Of a stretch of DNA of 64,000 nt, positions 1 through 9,849 are shown one piece after another. The DNA is taken from positions 1,302,001-1,366,000 of the forward strand of contig NZ_CP071795.1 of assembly GCF_017498485.1 (NCBI RefSeq), given 5' to 3'. The first letter of the stretch is position 1, and every line of letters starts with the position of its first letter. Made by a program: the position numbers and the translations under genes. Below the pieces are notes generated by a model, which searched no databases, had not been told where the DNA came from, and worked only from the letters and a program-made list of their open reading frames with translations. This stretch comes from Polaribacter batillariae (lineage in GTDB: Bacteria; Bacteroidota; Bacteroidia; Flavobacteriales; Flavobacteriaceae).

Positions 1-140
1 CAGAAACTACAATGATTTATACACATGTAAAGCGTAAAGATTTAATGAACATTCAAAATCCGTTAGATGTTGCTTTACAGCAAACAAAAAATGTAAATAA
101 CAACAATAGAAATATTGTGTTATCCCGTAATTATAATTAA
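1..140 (+). CDS. intI: Integron-type tyrosine recombinase, C-terminal end (5' truncated by window edge)
   Basis: Frame 3-140 reads E-T-T-M-I-Y-T-H-V then a Lys-rich stretch, N-P-L-D and an Asn-rich tail, stopping at TAA 138-140. The TTMIYTHV block with the catalytic Tyr and the following (S/N)PLD match the C-terminus of integron integrases and the related Bacteroidota 'tyrosine recombinase/integron integrase' group (family knowledge). The gene points toward the cassettes, whereas in most integrons intI points away. Only 45 residues are visible, so the IntI-specific alpha-helical insert cannot be checked; an ordinary XerC/D-like recombinase is not excluded by sequence alone, but its place at the head of an attC array makes the integron role likely. 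Confidence 0.8.
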   Translation, partial: ETTMIYTHVKRKDLMNIQNPLDVALQQTKNVNNNNRNIVLSRNYN

Positions 141-177
141 AAAAAACATATATTTGTTTGGATATAACTAGTTGTGA
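141..177 (+). other. attI: attI-like primary recombination site
   Basis: The 31 nt between the integrase stop and the first cassette end in ...AACTAG|TTGTGAGC. The same TTGTGAGC start occurs at cassette boundaries 2352/2353 and 4248/4249, which fixes the crossover at 171/172. There is no L''/L' hairpin on the left, as expected for attI rather than attC. The limits of the site are inferred. Confidence 0.7.
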
Positions 178-637
178 GCAATAAGTCAAACTTTTTGCTT
201 TTTCATATTTACTATTCGGAATTTTTAGAAGCGGAATGTTTTACTTTTTAAATCAATTCGGAAATTGACTAGAAGGAAATTTCGGTTTACAAACTTATCG
301 ATTACATCGTGTGAGAGTTACACTATCAAAAACGTTGAAACGTTATTAAGTTTGTAAATTACGGTTTTTTTTTGAGAAAGTCAAATAAAAGATTGAATTT
401 TAGTGATTTAAAAAGTAAAAGGTAGAGAGAATGAATTCCGATTATTTTTTGACGTAACCTTATACAGTTGGTATAAAGTTCATAAAAAAATAAACTAATA
501 AGATATGAAAAGCGAATTATCGTAGCGTTTGACTGACTACGTAAATATGAAATTAGCCAACTAATTGCTATATTTACTGCACACAACAGCGCACATAGCA
601 AATGAGCTTCGCTATTCACTTGCCATGTACGCATACG
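172..637 (+). repeat. ORF-less cassette, family A copy 1 (cassette 1)
   Basis: 466-bp cassette bounded by TTGTGAGC and an attC at 581-643 (R'' ACACAAC, short hairpin, R' GTTAGCC). It holds no plausible gene; the minus-strand frame through it is only the mirror of the attC. It does hold a 12-bp perfect inverted repeat (TTTACAAACTTA 286-297 with TAAGTTTGTAAA 347-358) enclosing smaller dyads, plus CAATTCGGAAATTG near 254 and TTATAC/GTATAA near 470, so it may specify a structured RNA. Two further copies at 2353 and 4249 look identical by eye. Confidence 0.8.
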
Positions 638-655
638 TTAGCCGTAATTTAAGAA

Positions 656-1738
656 ATGAACGAAATAATCAACAATTTAACAAGAGACAATCATTTGCAA
701 AAACTATTAATGAGTTTTGAAAATGCAATTGATATTCTTATCGTTAGTCCATTCATTTCAAACTCTTTTGACTTTTTCCCTTTTGCAAAATTGAAAAGAA
801 TTAAACGGTTGACAATAATAACAACTCTTAAACCTAAAGATTTAGACCAATACTCTAAAGTTCCTTTTTTCAAACAATTATTTGAATTTTGTAATAACTC
901 TAATATTGAATTGAATCTTTTGATTGAAAACTCATTGCACGGAAAAGTTTATATTTCAAAATATGAAAATGGAGCTTCAGAAGCTATAATAACTTCAGCA
1001 AATTTTACAAACAATGGTTTAAGATTAAATAACGAATGGGGAACTAAAATTAGTAACCAAGAAAAAATATCCGAACTTGAAAATGGAATTTTAAGCAAGG
1101 TAATTTTGGAGCCATTAAAAGAAAAAGATATTGACCATTTTTTAGAACTGATTGCTAAAAACCCGAAAAAGGGAACTAATAGTAATCCAACAGATTTAGA
1201 TTTAAGCAAGCAAATAGAATTAAAAGAGAATCCGTTTTTAGTTGAAAAAAATGTTAACTACTGGCTTAAACCGATTGGAGTTAGTGGAGACATAATTCCT
1301 TGGGATAGGGAATTTGATGAAATTGACAGCGATTTACATTTTTCCAAATTGAGACCAAAAGGAGTTAAAAAGAATGACATTCTCATTTGCTATGCAGTTG
1401 GACATTCAAATATTCTTTCAATCTATAAGGTCAAATCAGAAGTAAAATATACCGGAAATGAAAATGACAGATGGCCATACTATGTGATTGGAGAAAATCT
1501 AACACCTTTTTATGGACAAAATTGGAATTCTCAAAACATTACAATTACAAACCAAAAGAATGAAGTGATTAAACAAGGAAAATTCAATGTCACACCAAGC
1601 GGGAAAAATAGTTTTGGGAGTTTAATGCGTGGTGCAGACAAATTAAGACTGACACCTGAATTTGGGGAATATTTGATTGAAAAAATAGCAAAAATTGATA
1701 ACGAAATAAAAACTACGGCTAACAATGGCTATAAGTAA
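656..1738 (+). CDS. PLD-family nuclease with EVE/PUA-like C-terminal domain (copy 1 of 3)
   Basis: 360 aa. The N-terminal half (about 1-135) resembles the phospholipase D superfamily nuclease domain of BfiI/NgoFVII-type restriction enzymes: H95-G-K97 followed by the S114-x-N116 and E127 positions of an HxK...N...E site. One such motif per chain implies that a dimer forms the active site. The C-terminal half (about 200-345) resembles an EVE/PUA-like fold used to read modified bases; this is a weak, by-eye assignment. The start lies only 18 nt after the cassette boundary, so the gene has no room for its own promoter. The stop codon lies inside the cassette's attC. Likely role, inferred: restriction of foreign or modified DNA. 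The protein is identical to those at 11041 and 14596. Confidence 0.75.
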   Translation: MNEIINNLTRDNHLQKLLMSFENAIDILIVSPFISNSFDFFPFAKLKRIKRLTIITTLKPKDLDQYSKVPFFKQLFEFCNNSNIELNLLIENSLHGKVYISKYENGASEAIITSANFTNNGLRLNNEWGTKISNQEKISELENGILSKVILEPLKEKDIDHFLELIAKNPKKGTNSNPTDLDLSKQIELKENPFLVEKNVNYWLKPIGVSGDIIPWDREFDEIDSDLHFSKLRPKGVKKNDILICYAVGHSNILSIYKVKSEVKYTGNENDRWPYYVIGENLTPFYGQNWNSQNITITNQKNEVIKQGKFNVTPSGKNSFGSLMRGADKLRLTPEFGEYLIEKIAKIDNEIKTTANNGYK

Positions 1739-1847
1739 TTGCTTGTTCTCGCCTACTTCTGAAAATCCGCGCGGATTTTCAGTTTGGTGTGTACTTGTAA
1801 AGTTAAGTACTAACCCACGCAACTACTCATAGCCGAGACCGTTGTAA
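1717..1847 (+). other. attC site of PLD cassette (cassette 2, 638-1841)
   Basis: R'' GGCTAAC 1717-1723, L'' GGCTATAAGTAATTGC, a central palindrome (GAAAATCCGCGCGGATTTTC), L' GCAACTACTCATAGCC and R' GTTGTAA 1841-1847. The arms are complementary except for unpaired bases, as in a 59-base element. Crossover is at 1841/1842. Confidence 0.85.
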
Positions 1848-2352
1848 AAAACTGGCTGAATCGCGCCAAAAACAAATCAGTTCTCCAAAAATAACTTTTA
1901 GTTTTTTACCGTTTCGAAATCTGAAAAAAAATTGAATCCAAAAATGCGGAACACTCTCTCGCTCGCAAAATTCAGGCGGAATTTTGCAAACGATTAAAAC
2001 TATAAAATACTGAAAATCAAATACTAAAGAAATTTTACTCAAATCCTGAAAATCATTTTGGGGGAATGCTTACTCAAACGCTGAATTTAGAAAGTTGGCG
2101 GAATTGAACAAAATCTGAAAAATTCTAAGCGTGAAAAAATCACTCAAAACGGAATTTATAACTGAATGAAAAAGTGAGAATTTTAAAAGCTGAAAAATAA
2201 ATTACGGAAAATTAAACCCGCTTTTTACAACACCGCTTATAAAAAATTGCTACTTTTAGCCATATTAAAGTTGGTTGCTTTTTTTGCCTACTACTGAATT
2301 TCCTTCGGAAATTCCTCGCAGACAAAATCGCAACTTTCCATAAACAAATACG
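1842..2352 (+). repeat. ORF-less cassette, family B copy 1 (cassette 3)
   Basis: 511 bp, start TTGTAAAAAACTGGCTGAAT; attC 2225-2358 (R'' TTACAAC, L'' TTATAAAAAATTGC, L' GCAACTTTCCATAA). No gene of normal size. A 17-codon frame at 1944-1997 begins MRNTLSLAKF and overlaps a perfect 9-bp hairpin (GCAAAATTC/GAATTTTGC); this element recurs in families C and D. Confidence 0.8.
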
Positions 2353-2818
2353 TTGTGAGCAATAAGTCAAACTTTTTGCTTTTTCATATTTACTATTCGG
2401 AATTTTTAGAAGCGGAATGTTTTACTTTTTAAATCAATTCGGAAATTGACTAGAAGGAAATTTCGGTTTACAAACTTATCGATTACATCGTGTGAGAGTT
2501 ACACTATCAAAAACGTTGAAACGTTATTAAGTTTGTAAATTACGGTTTTTTTTTGAGAAAGTCAAATAAAAGATTGAATTTTAGTGATTTAAAAAGTAAA
2601 AGGTAGAGAGAATGAATTCCGATTATTTTTTGACGTAACCTTATACAGTTGGTATAAAGTTCATAAAAAAATAAACTAATAAGATATGAAAAGCGAATTA
2701 TCGTAGCGTTTGACTGACTACGTAAATATGAAATTAGCCAACTAATTGCTATATTTACTGCACACAACAGCGCACATAGCAAATGAGCTTCGCTATTCAC
2801 TTGCCATGTACGCATACG
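2353..2818 (+). repeat. ORF-less cassette, family A copy 2 (cassette 4)
   Basis: 466 bp, same sequence as 172-637 by eye; attC 2762-2824. Confidence 0.8.
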
Positions 2819-3330
2819 TTGTAAAAAACTGGCTGAATCATGCCAAAAACAAATCAGTTGTTTAAAAATAACTTTTAGTTTTTTACCGTTTCGAAATCTG
2901 AAAAAAAAATTGAATCCAAAAATGTGGAACACTCTCTCGCTCGCAAAATTCAGGCGGAATTTTGCAAACGATTAAAACTATAAAATACTGAAAATCAAAT
3001 ACTAAAGAAATTTTACTCAAATCCTGAAAATCATTTTGGCGGAATGCTTACTCAAACGCTGAATTTAGAAAGTTGGCGGAATTGAACAAAATCTGAAAAA
3101 TTCTAAGCGTGAAAAAATCACTCAAAACGGAATTTATAACTGAATGAAAAAGTGAGAATTTTAAAAGCTGAAAAATAAATTACGGAAAATTAAACCCGCT
3201 TTTTACAACACCGCTTATAAAAAATTGCTACTTTTAGCCATATTAAAGTTGGTTGCTTTTTTTGCCTACTACTGAATTTCCTTCGGAAATTCCTCGCAGA
3301 CAAAATCGCAACTTTCCATAAACAAATACG
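2819..3330 (+). repeat. ORF-less cassette, family B copy 2 (cassette 5)
   Basis: 512 bp; a diverged B copy (for example ATCATGCC where copy 1 has ATCGCGCC, and ATGTGG in the small frame at 2922-2975). attC 3203-3336. Confidence 0.8.
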
Positions 3331-3789
3331 TTAGCAAAAACTGCTGATTTGCGCAAAAAAAGCATAAGCCCTTTAAGCCTGGTTTTTTATCAAAATTGTG
3401 ATTTTAAACTCTGAATTTTAAAACGAAAGAAAAAGGAATTTTTAAAATGTGGAACACTCTCTCGCTCTCAAAATTCAGGCGGAATTTTGCAAATAGTTGG
3501 AATCGTAAAACGTGTGAATTCACTCAAACTCTGAAAAAATTAAAGGCGGAATTCTTACTCAATTTTTGAGTTTAAAACGTTTTTTGAATTAAGCAAAATG
3601 TAGAATTAAAATCTTTGCGGAAAATAAAAAAAACGTTGAAAAAAAACATAAAAACACGCATTTGCTAACACCGTTTATAAAAAATTGCTACTTTTAGCCT
3701 TATCAAAATTAGTTGCATTTTTGCCTACTACTGAATTTCCTTCGGAAATTCCTCGCAGACAAAATCGCAACTTTCCATAAACAAATACG
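3331..3789 (+). repeat. ORF-less cassette, family C copy 1 (cassette 6)
   Basis: 459 bp, start TTAGCAAAAACTGCTGATTT; attC 3663-3795 (R'' TGCTAAC). Contains a possible 40-codon peptide, 3447-3569 (MWNTLSLSKFRRNFANS...), whose first 17 codons are shared with family B. Whether it is translated is unknown. Confidence 0.8.
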
Positions 3790-4248
3790 TTGGCATTCAT
3801 AGCCCATTCAAACTCCGAAAAGTGAATTTATAGTTTGGAAAAACTTGAATTTTAATGAGAAAAACTGAAAAATGCGGAACACTCTCTCGCTCGCAAAATT
3901 TTGAGAAATTGAGAAAAAATGAACTAAAAAATGCTTGAATTTACTCAAATCCTGAAAATCAGTTTCGCGGAATGCTTACTCAAACGCTGAATTTAAGAAA
4001 CTTGCAGAATTGAGTAAATGCGGAAAATCAGAATTGCGGAAAATTCATTCTAATGCTGAATCAAAAACTTGGCGGAATAATCACTAAAAAACAGAATTAT
4101 AAACTAAAAAAAACTACGAAATGCCAACACCGCTTATAAAAAATTGCTACTTTTAGCCTTATCAAAATTAGTTGCTTTTTTGCCTACTGCTGAATTTCCT
4201 TCGGAAATTCCTCGCAGACAAAATCGCAACTTTCCATAAACAAATACG
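3790..4248 (+). repeat. ORF-less cassette, family D copy 1 (cassette 7)
   Basis: 459 bp, start TTGGCATTCATAGCCC; attC 4122-4254 (R'' TGCCAAC). The shared small-frame start (MRNTLSLAKF) stops after 10 codons here. Tail sequence is similar to families B and C. Confidence 0.8.
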
Positions 4249-4714
4249 TTGTGAGCAATAAGTCAAACTTTTTGCTTTTTCATATTTACTATTCGGAATT
4301 TTTAGAAGCGGAATGTTTTACTTTTTAAATCAATTCGGAAATTGACTAGAAGGAAATTTCGGTTTACAAACTTATCGATTACATCGTGTGAGAGTTACAC
4401 TATCAAAAACGTTGAAACGTTATTAAGTTTGTAAATTACGGTTTTTTTTTGAGAAAGTCAAATAAAAGATTGAATTTTAGTGATTTAAAAAGTAAAAGGT
4501 AGAGAGAATGAATTCCGATTATTTTTTGACGTAACCTTATACAGTTGGTATAAAGTTCATAAAAAAATAAACTAATAAGATATGAAAAGCGAATTATCGT
4601 AGCGTTTGACTGACTACGTAAATATGAAATTAGCCAACTAATTGCTATATTTACTGCACACAACAGCGCACATAGCAAATGAGCTTCGCTATTCACTTGC
4701 CATGTACGCATACG
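4249..4714 (+). repeat. ORF-less cassette, family A copy 3 (cassette 8)
   Basis: 466 bp, same sequence as 172-637 by eye; attC 4658-4720. Confidence 0.8.
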
Positions 4715-5173
4715 TTAGCAAAAACTGCTGATTTGCGCAAAAAAAGCATAAGCCCTTTAAGCCTGGTTTTTTATCAAAATTGTGATTTTAAACTCTGAAT
4801 TTTAAAACGAAAGAAAAAGGAATTTTTAAAATGTGGAACACTCTCTCGCTCTCAAAATTCAGGCGGAATTTTGCAAATAGTTGGAATCGTAAAACGTGTG
4901 AATTCACTCAAACTCTGAAAAAATTAAAGGCGGAATTCTTACTCAATTTTTGAGTTTAAAACGTTTTTTGAATTAAGCAAAATGTAGAATTAAAATCTTT
5001 GCGGAAAATAAAAAAAACGTTGAAAAAAAACATAAAAACACGCATTTGCTAACACCGTTTATAAAAAATTGCTACTTTTAGCCTTATCAAAATTAGTTGC
5101 ATTTTTGCCTACTACTGAATTTCCTTCGGAAATTCCTCGCAGACAAAATCGCAACTTTCCATAAACAAATACG
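4715..5173 (+). repeat. ORF-less cassette, family C copy 2 (cassette 9)
   Basis: 459 bp copy of 3331-3789; attC 5047-5179; small frame 4831-4953. Confidence 0.8.
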
Positions 5174-5632
5174 TTGGCATTCATAGCCCATTCAAACTCC
5201 GAAAAGTGAATTTATAGCTTGGAAAAACTTGAATTTTAATGAGAAAAACTGAAAAATGCGGAACACTCTCTCGCTCGCAAAATTTTGAGAAATTGAGAAA
5301 AAATGAGCCAAAAAATGTTTGAATTTACTCAAATCCTGAAAATCAGTTTCGCGGAATGCTTACTCAAACGCTGAATTTAAAAAACTTGCAGAATTGAGTA
5401 AATGCGGAAAATCAGAATTGCGGAAAATTCATTCTAATGCTGAATCAAAAACTTGGCGGAATAATCACTAAAAAACAGAATTATAAACTAAAAAAAACTA
5501 CGAAATGCCAACACCGCTTATAAAAAATTGCTACTTTTAGCCTTATCAAAATTAGTTGCTTTTTTGCCTACTGCTGAATTTCCTTCGGAAATTCCTCGCA
5601 GACAAAATCGCAACTTTCCATAAACAAATACG
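5174..5632 (+). repeat. ORF-less cassette, family D copy 2 (cassette 10)
   Basis: 459 bp; D variant with a few substitutions (TATAGCTTGG, GAGCCAAAAAATG). attC 5506-5638. Confidence 0.8.
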
Positions 5633-5752
5633 TTGTAAGCAAGCTGAAAAAAGCCACCACACGGGCAAGCACATTTCATTTTGCTCGTGCCTCACAAAAT
5701 AAAAAGAGCTTGCCCTTTCCCACCGCCACCCATAAATAAGATGATTGCAATT

Positions 5753-5787
5753 TGGAATATTTCCATATATTTGCTAAATATCAGCAA
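5753..5787 (+). promoter_or_regulatory. Promoter with two operator-like dyads for the R-M cassette
   Basis: TATATTTG at 5766-5773 fits the Bacteroidota -7 consensus TAnnTTTG exactly. It is flanked by TGGAA-TAT-TTCCA (5753-5765) and TTGCT-(7 nt)-AGCAA (5771-5787). Dyads around a promoter just ahead of an HTH gene that precedes an R-M gene are the usual plan of C-protein autoregulation. The operator role is inferred. Confidence 0.6.
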
Positions 5788-5811
5788 GATTAAAGATAGC
5801 AAGATAGAATA

Positions 5812-6135
5812 ATGGCAACATTCGGAGAATTTTTAAGGTCAGAAAGAGATAGAAAGGGATTAAATCAAAGTGATTTTGGTCAAGAAGTTGGAGTTATAAT
5901 GACGGACATAAGTAAAATAGAGAACGGACATAAAAAATTTCCTTATGCTAATCTTCAAAGACTTGCGGACTTTTTAAAAAAAGATATTGAAGAATTAAAA
6001 AACTTATACGTTGCGGACATTTTAGTTGACGAAGTGCATAAATATAATTGTTCGGATTCTGTTTTTTCAGTTGCAGAATCCCAATCAAAATATTTAAGAA
6101 ACAAGAATGTAAAACAAGGTACATTAGGATTGTAA
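5812..6135 (+). CDS. HTH (Cro/CI-type) controller protein of the R-M cassette
   Basis: 107 aa. An XRE-type helix-turn-helix fills residues 1-60 (LRSERDRKGLNQSDFGQEVGV, then DISKIENGHKKFP), followed by a short C-terminal tail. The gene stops one nucleotide before the R-M start at 6137, so the two are co-transcribed. Controller (C) proteins of this size delay endonuclease expression on entry into a new host, which suits a mobile cassette (family knowledge). The promoter 25-60 bp upstream carries dyads that could be its binding sites. A generic XRE repressor is the alternative. Confidence 0.8.
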   Translation: MATFGEFLRSERDRKGLNQSDFGQEVGVIMTDISKIENGHKKFPYANLQRLADFLKKDIEELKNLYVADILVDEVHKYNCSDSVFSVAESQSKYLRNKNVKQGTLGL

Positions 6136-6136
6136 A

Positions 6137-8602
6137 ATGGCAAAAAAAAGAAAAAACGAATCTAAAGTTGATATTGACCTATTCAACTATTTGTCAAATA
6201 CTAAGAAATATTATAATTCTTGGGAGACAAAAAAAACGTCCAATTCATACATTCAGACTGTTTTAGATACTTCTAGTAAAAGCGGAACAGGATTTCGTGG
6301 AGAACCTGATTTGATTTATGTAAATGAAAATAAGAAAATCTTAATTCTTGTTGAAAATAAAGATTCGATTGGAGACCACGAATCGAAAAAAAGAAATAAA
6401 CCTAAAGATTTCGCTGTAGACGGAGCAATTCATTATACCTCATTTTTTCTCGAAGAAAACCTTGATAATATAAACTCTTCTTTAAAGAAACATTTTAAAG
6501 ATTGGTCAATAATCGGAATTGCATTTTCAGGTGACATAAATGACGAATACAATCATTTAGTTACAACATTTATAATTTCCGAAAATGAACTAAAAGATAT
6601 TGAGACCAAAGAAATTCTTGATGAAGAGGATTATTTAGCTTTTTTTGAGAATATTGATATTGAAAGTATTTCGAAGAATATTTCGAAATCCTCTAGTGAA
6701 ATAAATAGAATTCTTAGAACATTAGATTCCCAAAAGAGACCTATACTTTTAAGTGCACTAATGATTTGTCTTTATGACAAAGATAATGTTGCAAATGACT
6801 TTAAAAGAAGTTACAGTAATTGGTCAACCGCAAACATTATTAGAAATATTCCAACAACTATACTTGATATTCTTACTAACGAAAGTATAGATACTGATAA
6901 AATAAATACTCTTATAAATGAACTTGCATTTATAACAACTGATAACGATTTAAATTCTTCTGATATCTTGAAAGATATCCTTAAAGAGCTAGAAAACAAT
7001 GTAATTCCATTATTCAACAAAAAAACCAACTATGATATAATTGGTAAATTTTACGAAGAGTTTTTGAGATATGCAGGTGTTGCTAATGTTAAGAAAGGAA
7101 TAGTTTTAACACCTAGTCATATCACACAATTGTTTACGGAACTCGTTGATTTTCGTACAAATGATGTGATTTTTGATACTTGTTGTGGAACAGGAGCATT
7201 TCTCATATCAGGAATGAATAAATTAGTTAAAGAAATTGAAAACTCTAACCTAACTAATAAAAGAGAACGAATTGAAACCTTAAAGCAGAACCAATTAGTT
7301 GGCTTTGAAAATAGCAGTACAATGTATTCTCTTGCAATTTCGAATATGTTATTTAGAGGAGATGGTAAGTCTAGAATTTATCACGTTGATGCATTTTCTG
7401 AAAAAGCCACAGATGTACTGATAAATTTAAGACAAGAAGGAATTACACCTACAATTGGTTTCATTAATCCGCCATACGGAGGAAAAGATAATAATACAAA
7501 CCCAACTAAAAAAGAGATTCAATTTCTTGAATCCCTCTTAGATAACGTAAGTCGTTTTGGAGTAATTATAGCACCTCTTTCTACTTATTTTAAAGATGAT
7601 GTTATAAGGAATAGAATTCTGTCGAAACATACCTTAAAATACGTTATCAATATGCCAGGGGAATTGTTTCAACCAAATGCTGCAACGCATACTGCTGTTG
7701 CAGTTTTCGAAACTAACTTTCCTCATAATAATAAAGAGGTTGTATTCTACAATTTAGAGGATGACGGATTTATTCTTTCTAAGAACAGAGGAAGAACAGA
7801 TGTTCTTAATAAATGGAATCCAATAAAAAAGGATGTCCTCAATAAAATTGACAATGCTAAATCCCTTCAAGATAATTTAACTTTAGTTCAAACTAAAATA
7901 TCTTCAAATGATGAATGGATAATTCAAGCCCATTCAAAAACGGATTACCACCATTTAAGTGAAAAATCCTTTGTAAAAAGTATCAAGCAGTATTTGATAT
8001 TTTCTTTAAAATTCAAGCTAAACCTACTTAATAAAGATATAGATGAAATTACTTTACTTGAACTTTTGGATGATAGCATAAAAAGAGAACCTGAAATTTT
8101 GAAGTCGTCATTAACATTTGAATTTGATACTTGGAAGGAATTTAATTTTTACGATGTATTTAAATTTCAAAGAGGTAAACGATTAACCAAACTAGACCAA
8201 AATGATGGAGATATAGCATACATTTCTTCTACAAAAGAAAATAATGGAATTGACAATTACATATCACCACCTGATTATATGACGGTTTATAATAATTCTA
8301 TGACAATTAATAATAGCGGAAGTGTTGGTTATGTGTTTTATCATAATTATGATTTTGTGGCTTCAGACCATTGTACCGTTATTTCAATTCTTGACGAAAA
8401 GATTGAATTGAATGAATACATAGCCATATTCTTAAAACCAATTATTGAATCGATTAAACCCAAATACAATTTTGCCAGAGAAATTAGTGATTACAGACTA
8501 AACAAAGAAAAGATTTCATTGCCGGTTGACAAAAATGGAAAACCGAATTGGAAATATATGGAAGACTATATAAAATCATTGCCTTATTCGTCTTCGTTAT
8601 AA
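6137..8602 (+). CDS. Type IIG-like restriction-modification enzyme (nuclease, N6-adenine methylase and specificity domains in one chain)
   Basis: 821 aa. The N-terminus carries a PD-(D/E)XK nuclease motif, P57-D58 ... E73-N-K75. The middle is an HsdM-like gamma-class adenine methyltransferase with motif I D347-T-C-C-G-T-G and motif IV N444-P-P-Y. The C-terminal 150 residues resemble one HsdS target-recognition half (FQRGKRLTK ... ISSTKENNG ... NSGSVG). This R-M-S order is that of type IIG enzymes, which cut and methylate with one polypeptide. With the HTH gene it fills cassette 11 (5633-8856), one of the largest in the array. The recognition sequence cannot be read from the protein. Confidence 0.85.
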   Translation: MAKKRKNESKVDIDLFNYLSNTKKYYNSWETKKTSNSYIQTVLDTSSKSGTGFRGEPDLIYVNENKKILILVENKDSIGDHESKKRNKPKDFAVDGAIHYTSFFLEENLDNINSSLKKHFKDWSIIGIAFSGDINDEYNHLVTTFIISENELKDIETKEILDEEDYLAFFENIDIESISKNISKSSSEINRILRTLDSQKRPILLSALMICLYDKDNVANDFKRSYSNWSTANIIRNIPTTILDILTNESIDTDKINTLINELAFITTDNDLNSSDILKDILKELENNVIPLFNKKTNYDIIGKFYEEFLRYAGVANVKKGIVLTPSHITQLFTELVDFRTNDVIFDTCCGTGAFLISGMNKLVKEIENSNLTNKRERIETLKQNQLVGFENSSTMYSLAISNMLFRGDGKSRIYHVDAFSEKATDVLINLRQEGITPTIGFINPPYGGKDNNTNPTKKEIQFLESLLDNVSRFGVIIAPLSTYFKDDVIRNRILSKHTLKYVINMPGELFQPNAATHTAVAVFETNFPHNNKEVVFYNLEDDGFILSKNRGRTDVLNKWNPIKKDVLNKIDNAKSLQDNLTLVQTKISSNDEWIIQAHSKTDYHHLSEKSFVKSIKQYLIFSLKFKLNLLNKDIDEITLLELLDDSIKREPEILKSSLTFEFDTWKEFNFYDVFKFQRGKRLTKLDQNDGDIAYISSTKENNGIDNYISPPDYMTVYNNSMTINNSGSVGYVFYHNYDFVASDHCTVISILDEKIELNEYIAIFLKPIIESIKPKYNFAREISDYRLNKEKISLPVDKNGKPNWKYMEDYIKSLPYSSSL

Positions 8603-8729
8603 TCCCAACAGCAATGCTCAAGCACATTGCAATCCTCGTTCCTGCGGTTGCAAAGAGCTTTCACGCCAACACTCACTTCTGAATAAACAGAAAAACCTCG
8701 GAAAAACCAAGCAGAACGGAGAAAGCCAG

Positions 8730-8862
8730 CTTACAACAATGTATAAAAATAATAGCGGTTTAATCGCTAAAATGAAAGTTAGTAAATATTAAGAAGGTCT
8801 GTGTTTAACCGAAAAGTTAGTGCTTTAAAATCCGCTACTATTCTTATACTAGACCGTTGGCA
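8730..8862 (+). other. attC site of R-M cassette (cassette 11, 5633-8856)
   Basis: R'' CTTACAAC ending 8737 mirrors the cassette start TTGTAAGC. Arms TATAAAAATAATAGCGG and CCGCTACTATTCTTATA pair; R' is GTTGGCA. The 127 bp between the R-M stop and the site hold nothing recognisable. Confidence 0.8.
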
Positions 8863-9315
8863 TTCATAGCCCATTCAAACTCCGAAAAGTGAATTTATAG
8901 TTTGGAAAAACTTGAATTTTAATGAGAAAAACTGAAAAATGCGGAACACTCTCTCGCTCGCAAAATTTTGAGAAATTGAGAAAAAATGAACTAAAAAATG
9001 CTTGAATTTACTCAAATCCTGAAAATCAGTTTCGCGGAATGCTTACTCAAACGCTGAATTTAAGAAACTTGCAGAATTGAGTAAATGCGGAAAATCAGAA
9101 TTGCGGAAAATTCATTCTAATGCTGAATCAAAAACTTGGCGGAATAATCACTAAAAAACAGAATTATAAACTAAAAAAAACTACGAAATGCCAACACCGC
9201 TTATAAAAAATTGCTACTTTTAGCCTTATCAAAATTAGTTGCTTTTTTGCCTACTGCTGAATTTCCTTCGGAAATTCCTCGCAGACAAAATCGCAACTTT
9301 CCATAAACAAATACG
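8857..9315 (+). repeat. ORF-less cassette, family D copy 3 (cassette 12)
   Basis: 459 bp copy of 3790-4248; attC 9189-9321. Confidence 0.8.
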
Positions 9316-9825
9316 TTGTAAAAAACTGGCTGAATCGCGCCAAAAACAAATCAGTTCTCCAAAAATAACTTTTAGTTTTTTACCGTTTCGAAATCTGAAA
9401 AAAAATTGAATCCAAAAATGCGGAACACTCTCTCGCTCGCAAAATTCAGGCGGAATTTTGCAAACGATTAAAACTATAAAATACTGAAAATCAAATACTA
9501 AAGAAATTTTACTCAAATCCTGAAAATCATTTTGGGGGAATGCTTACTCAAACGCTGAATTTAGAAAGTTGGCTGAATTGAGCAAAATCTGAAAAATCCT
9601 AAGCGTGAAAAAATCACTCAAAACGGAATTTATAACTGAATGAAAAAGTGAGAATTTTAAAAACTGAAAAATAAATTACGGAAAATTAAACCCGCTTTTT
9701 ACAACACCGCTTATAAAAAATTGCTACTTTTAGCCTCATCAAAGTTGGTTGCTTTTTTGCCTACTGCTGAATTTCCTTCGGAAATTCCTCGCAGACAAAA
9801 TCGCAACTTTCCATAAACAAATACG
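9316..9825 (+). repeat. ORF-less cassette, family B copy 3 (cassette 13)
   Basis: 510 bp; attC 9699-9831. Differs from copy 4 (12686) by eye only in the attC loop. Confidence 0.8.
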
Positions 9826-9849
9826 TTGGCGGTAATTAAAAACTGAAAA

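Noticed and set aside
359..634. 91-aa minus-strand frame MRTWQVNSEAHLLCAL..., also at 2540-2932 and 4436-4711
   Set aside because: It is the reverse of the family A attC and flanking repeat; it starts in the attC hairpin and has no family resemblance beyond copies of the same repeat.
9235..9516. 93-aa minus-strand frame MSKISLVFDFQYF..., also at 12605-12886 and in part 1827-2042
   Set aside because: Runs across a cassette junction from family B into the attC of the previous cassette; an artefact of repeated non-coding DNA.
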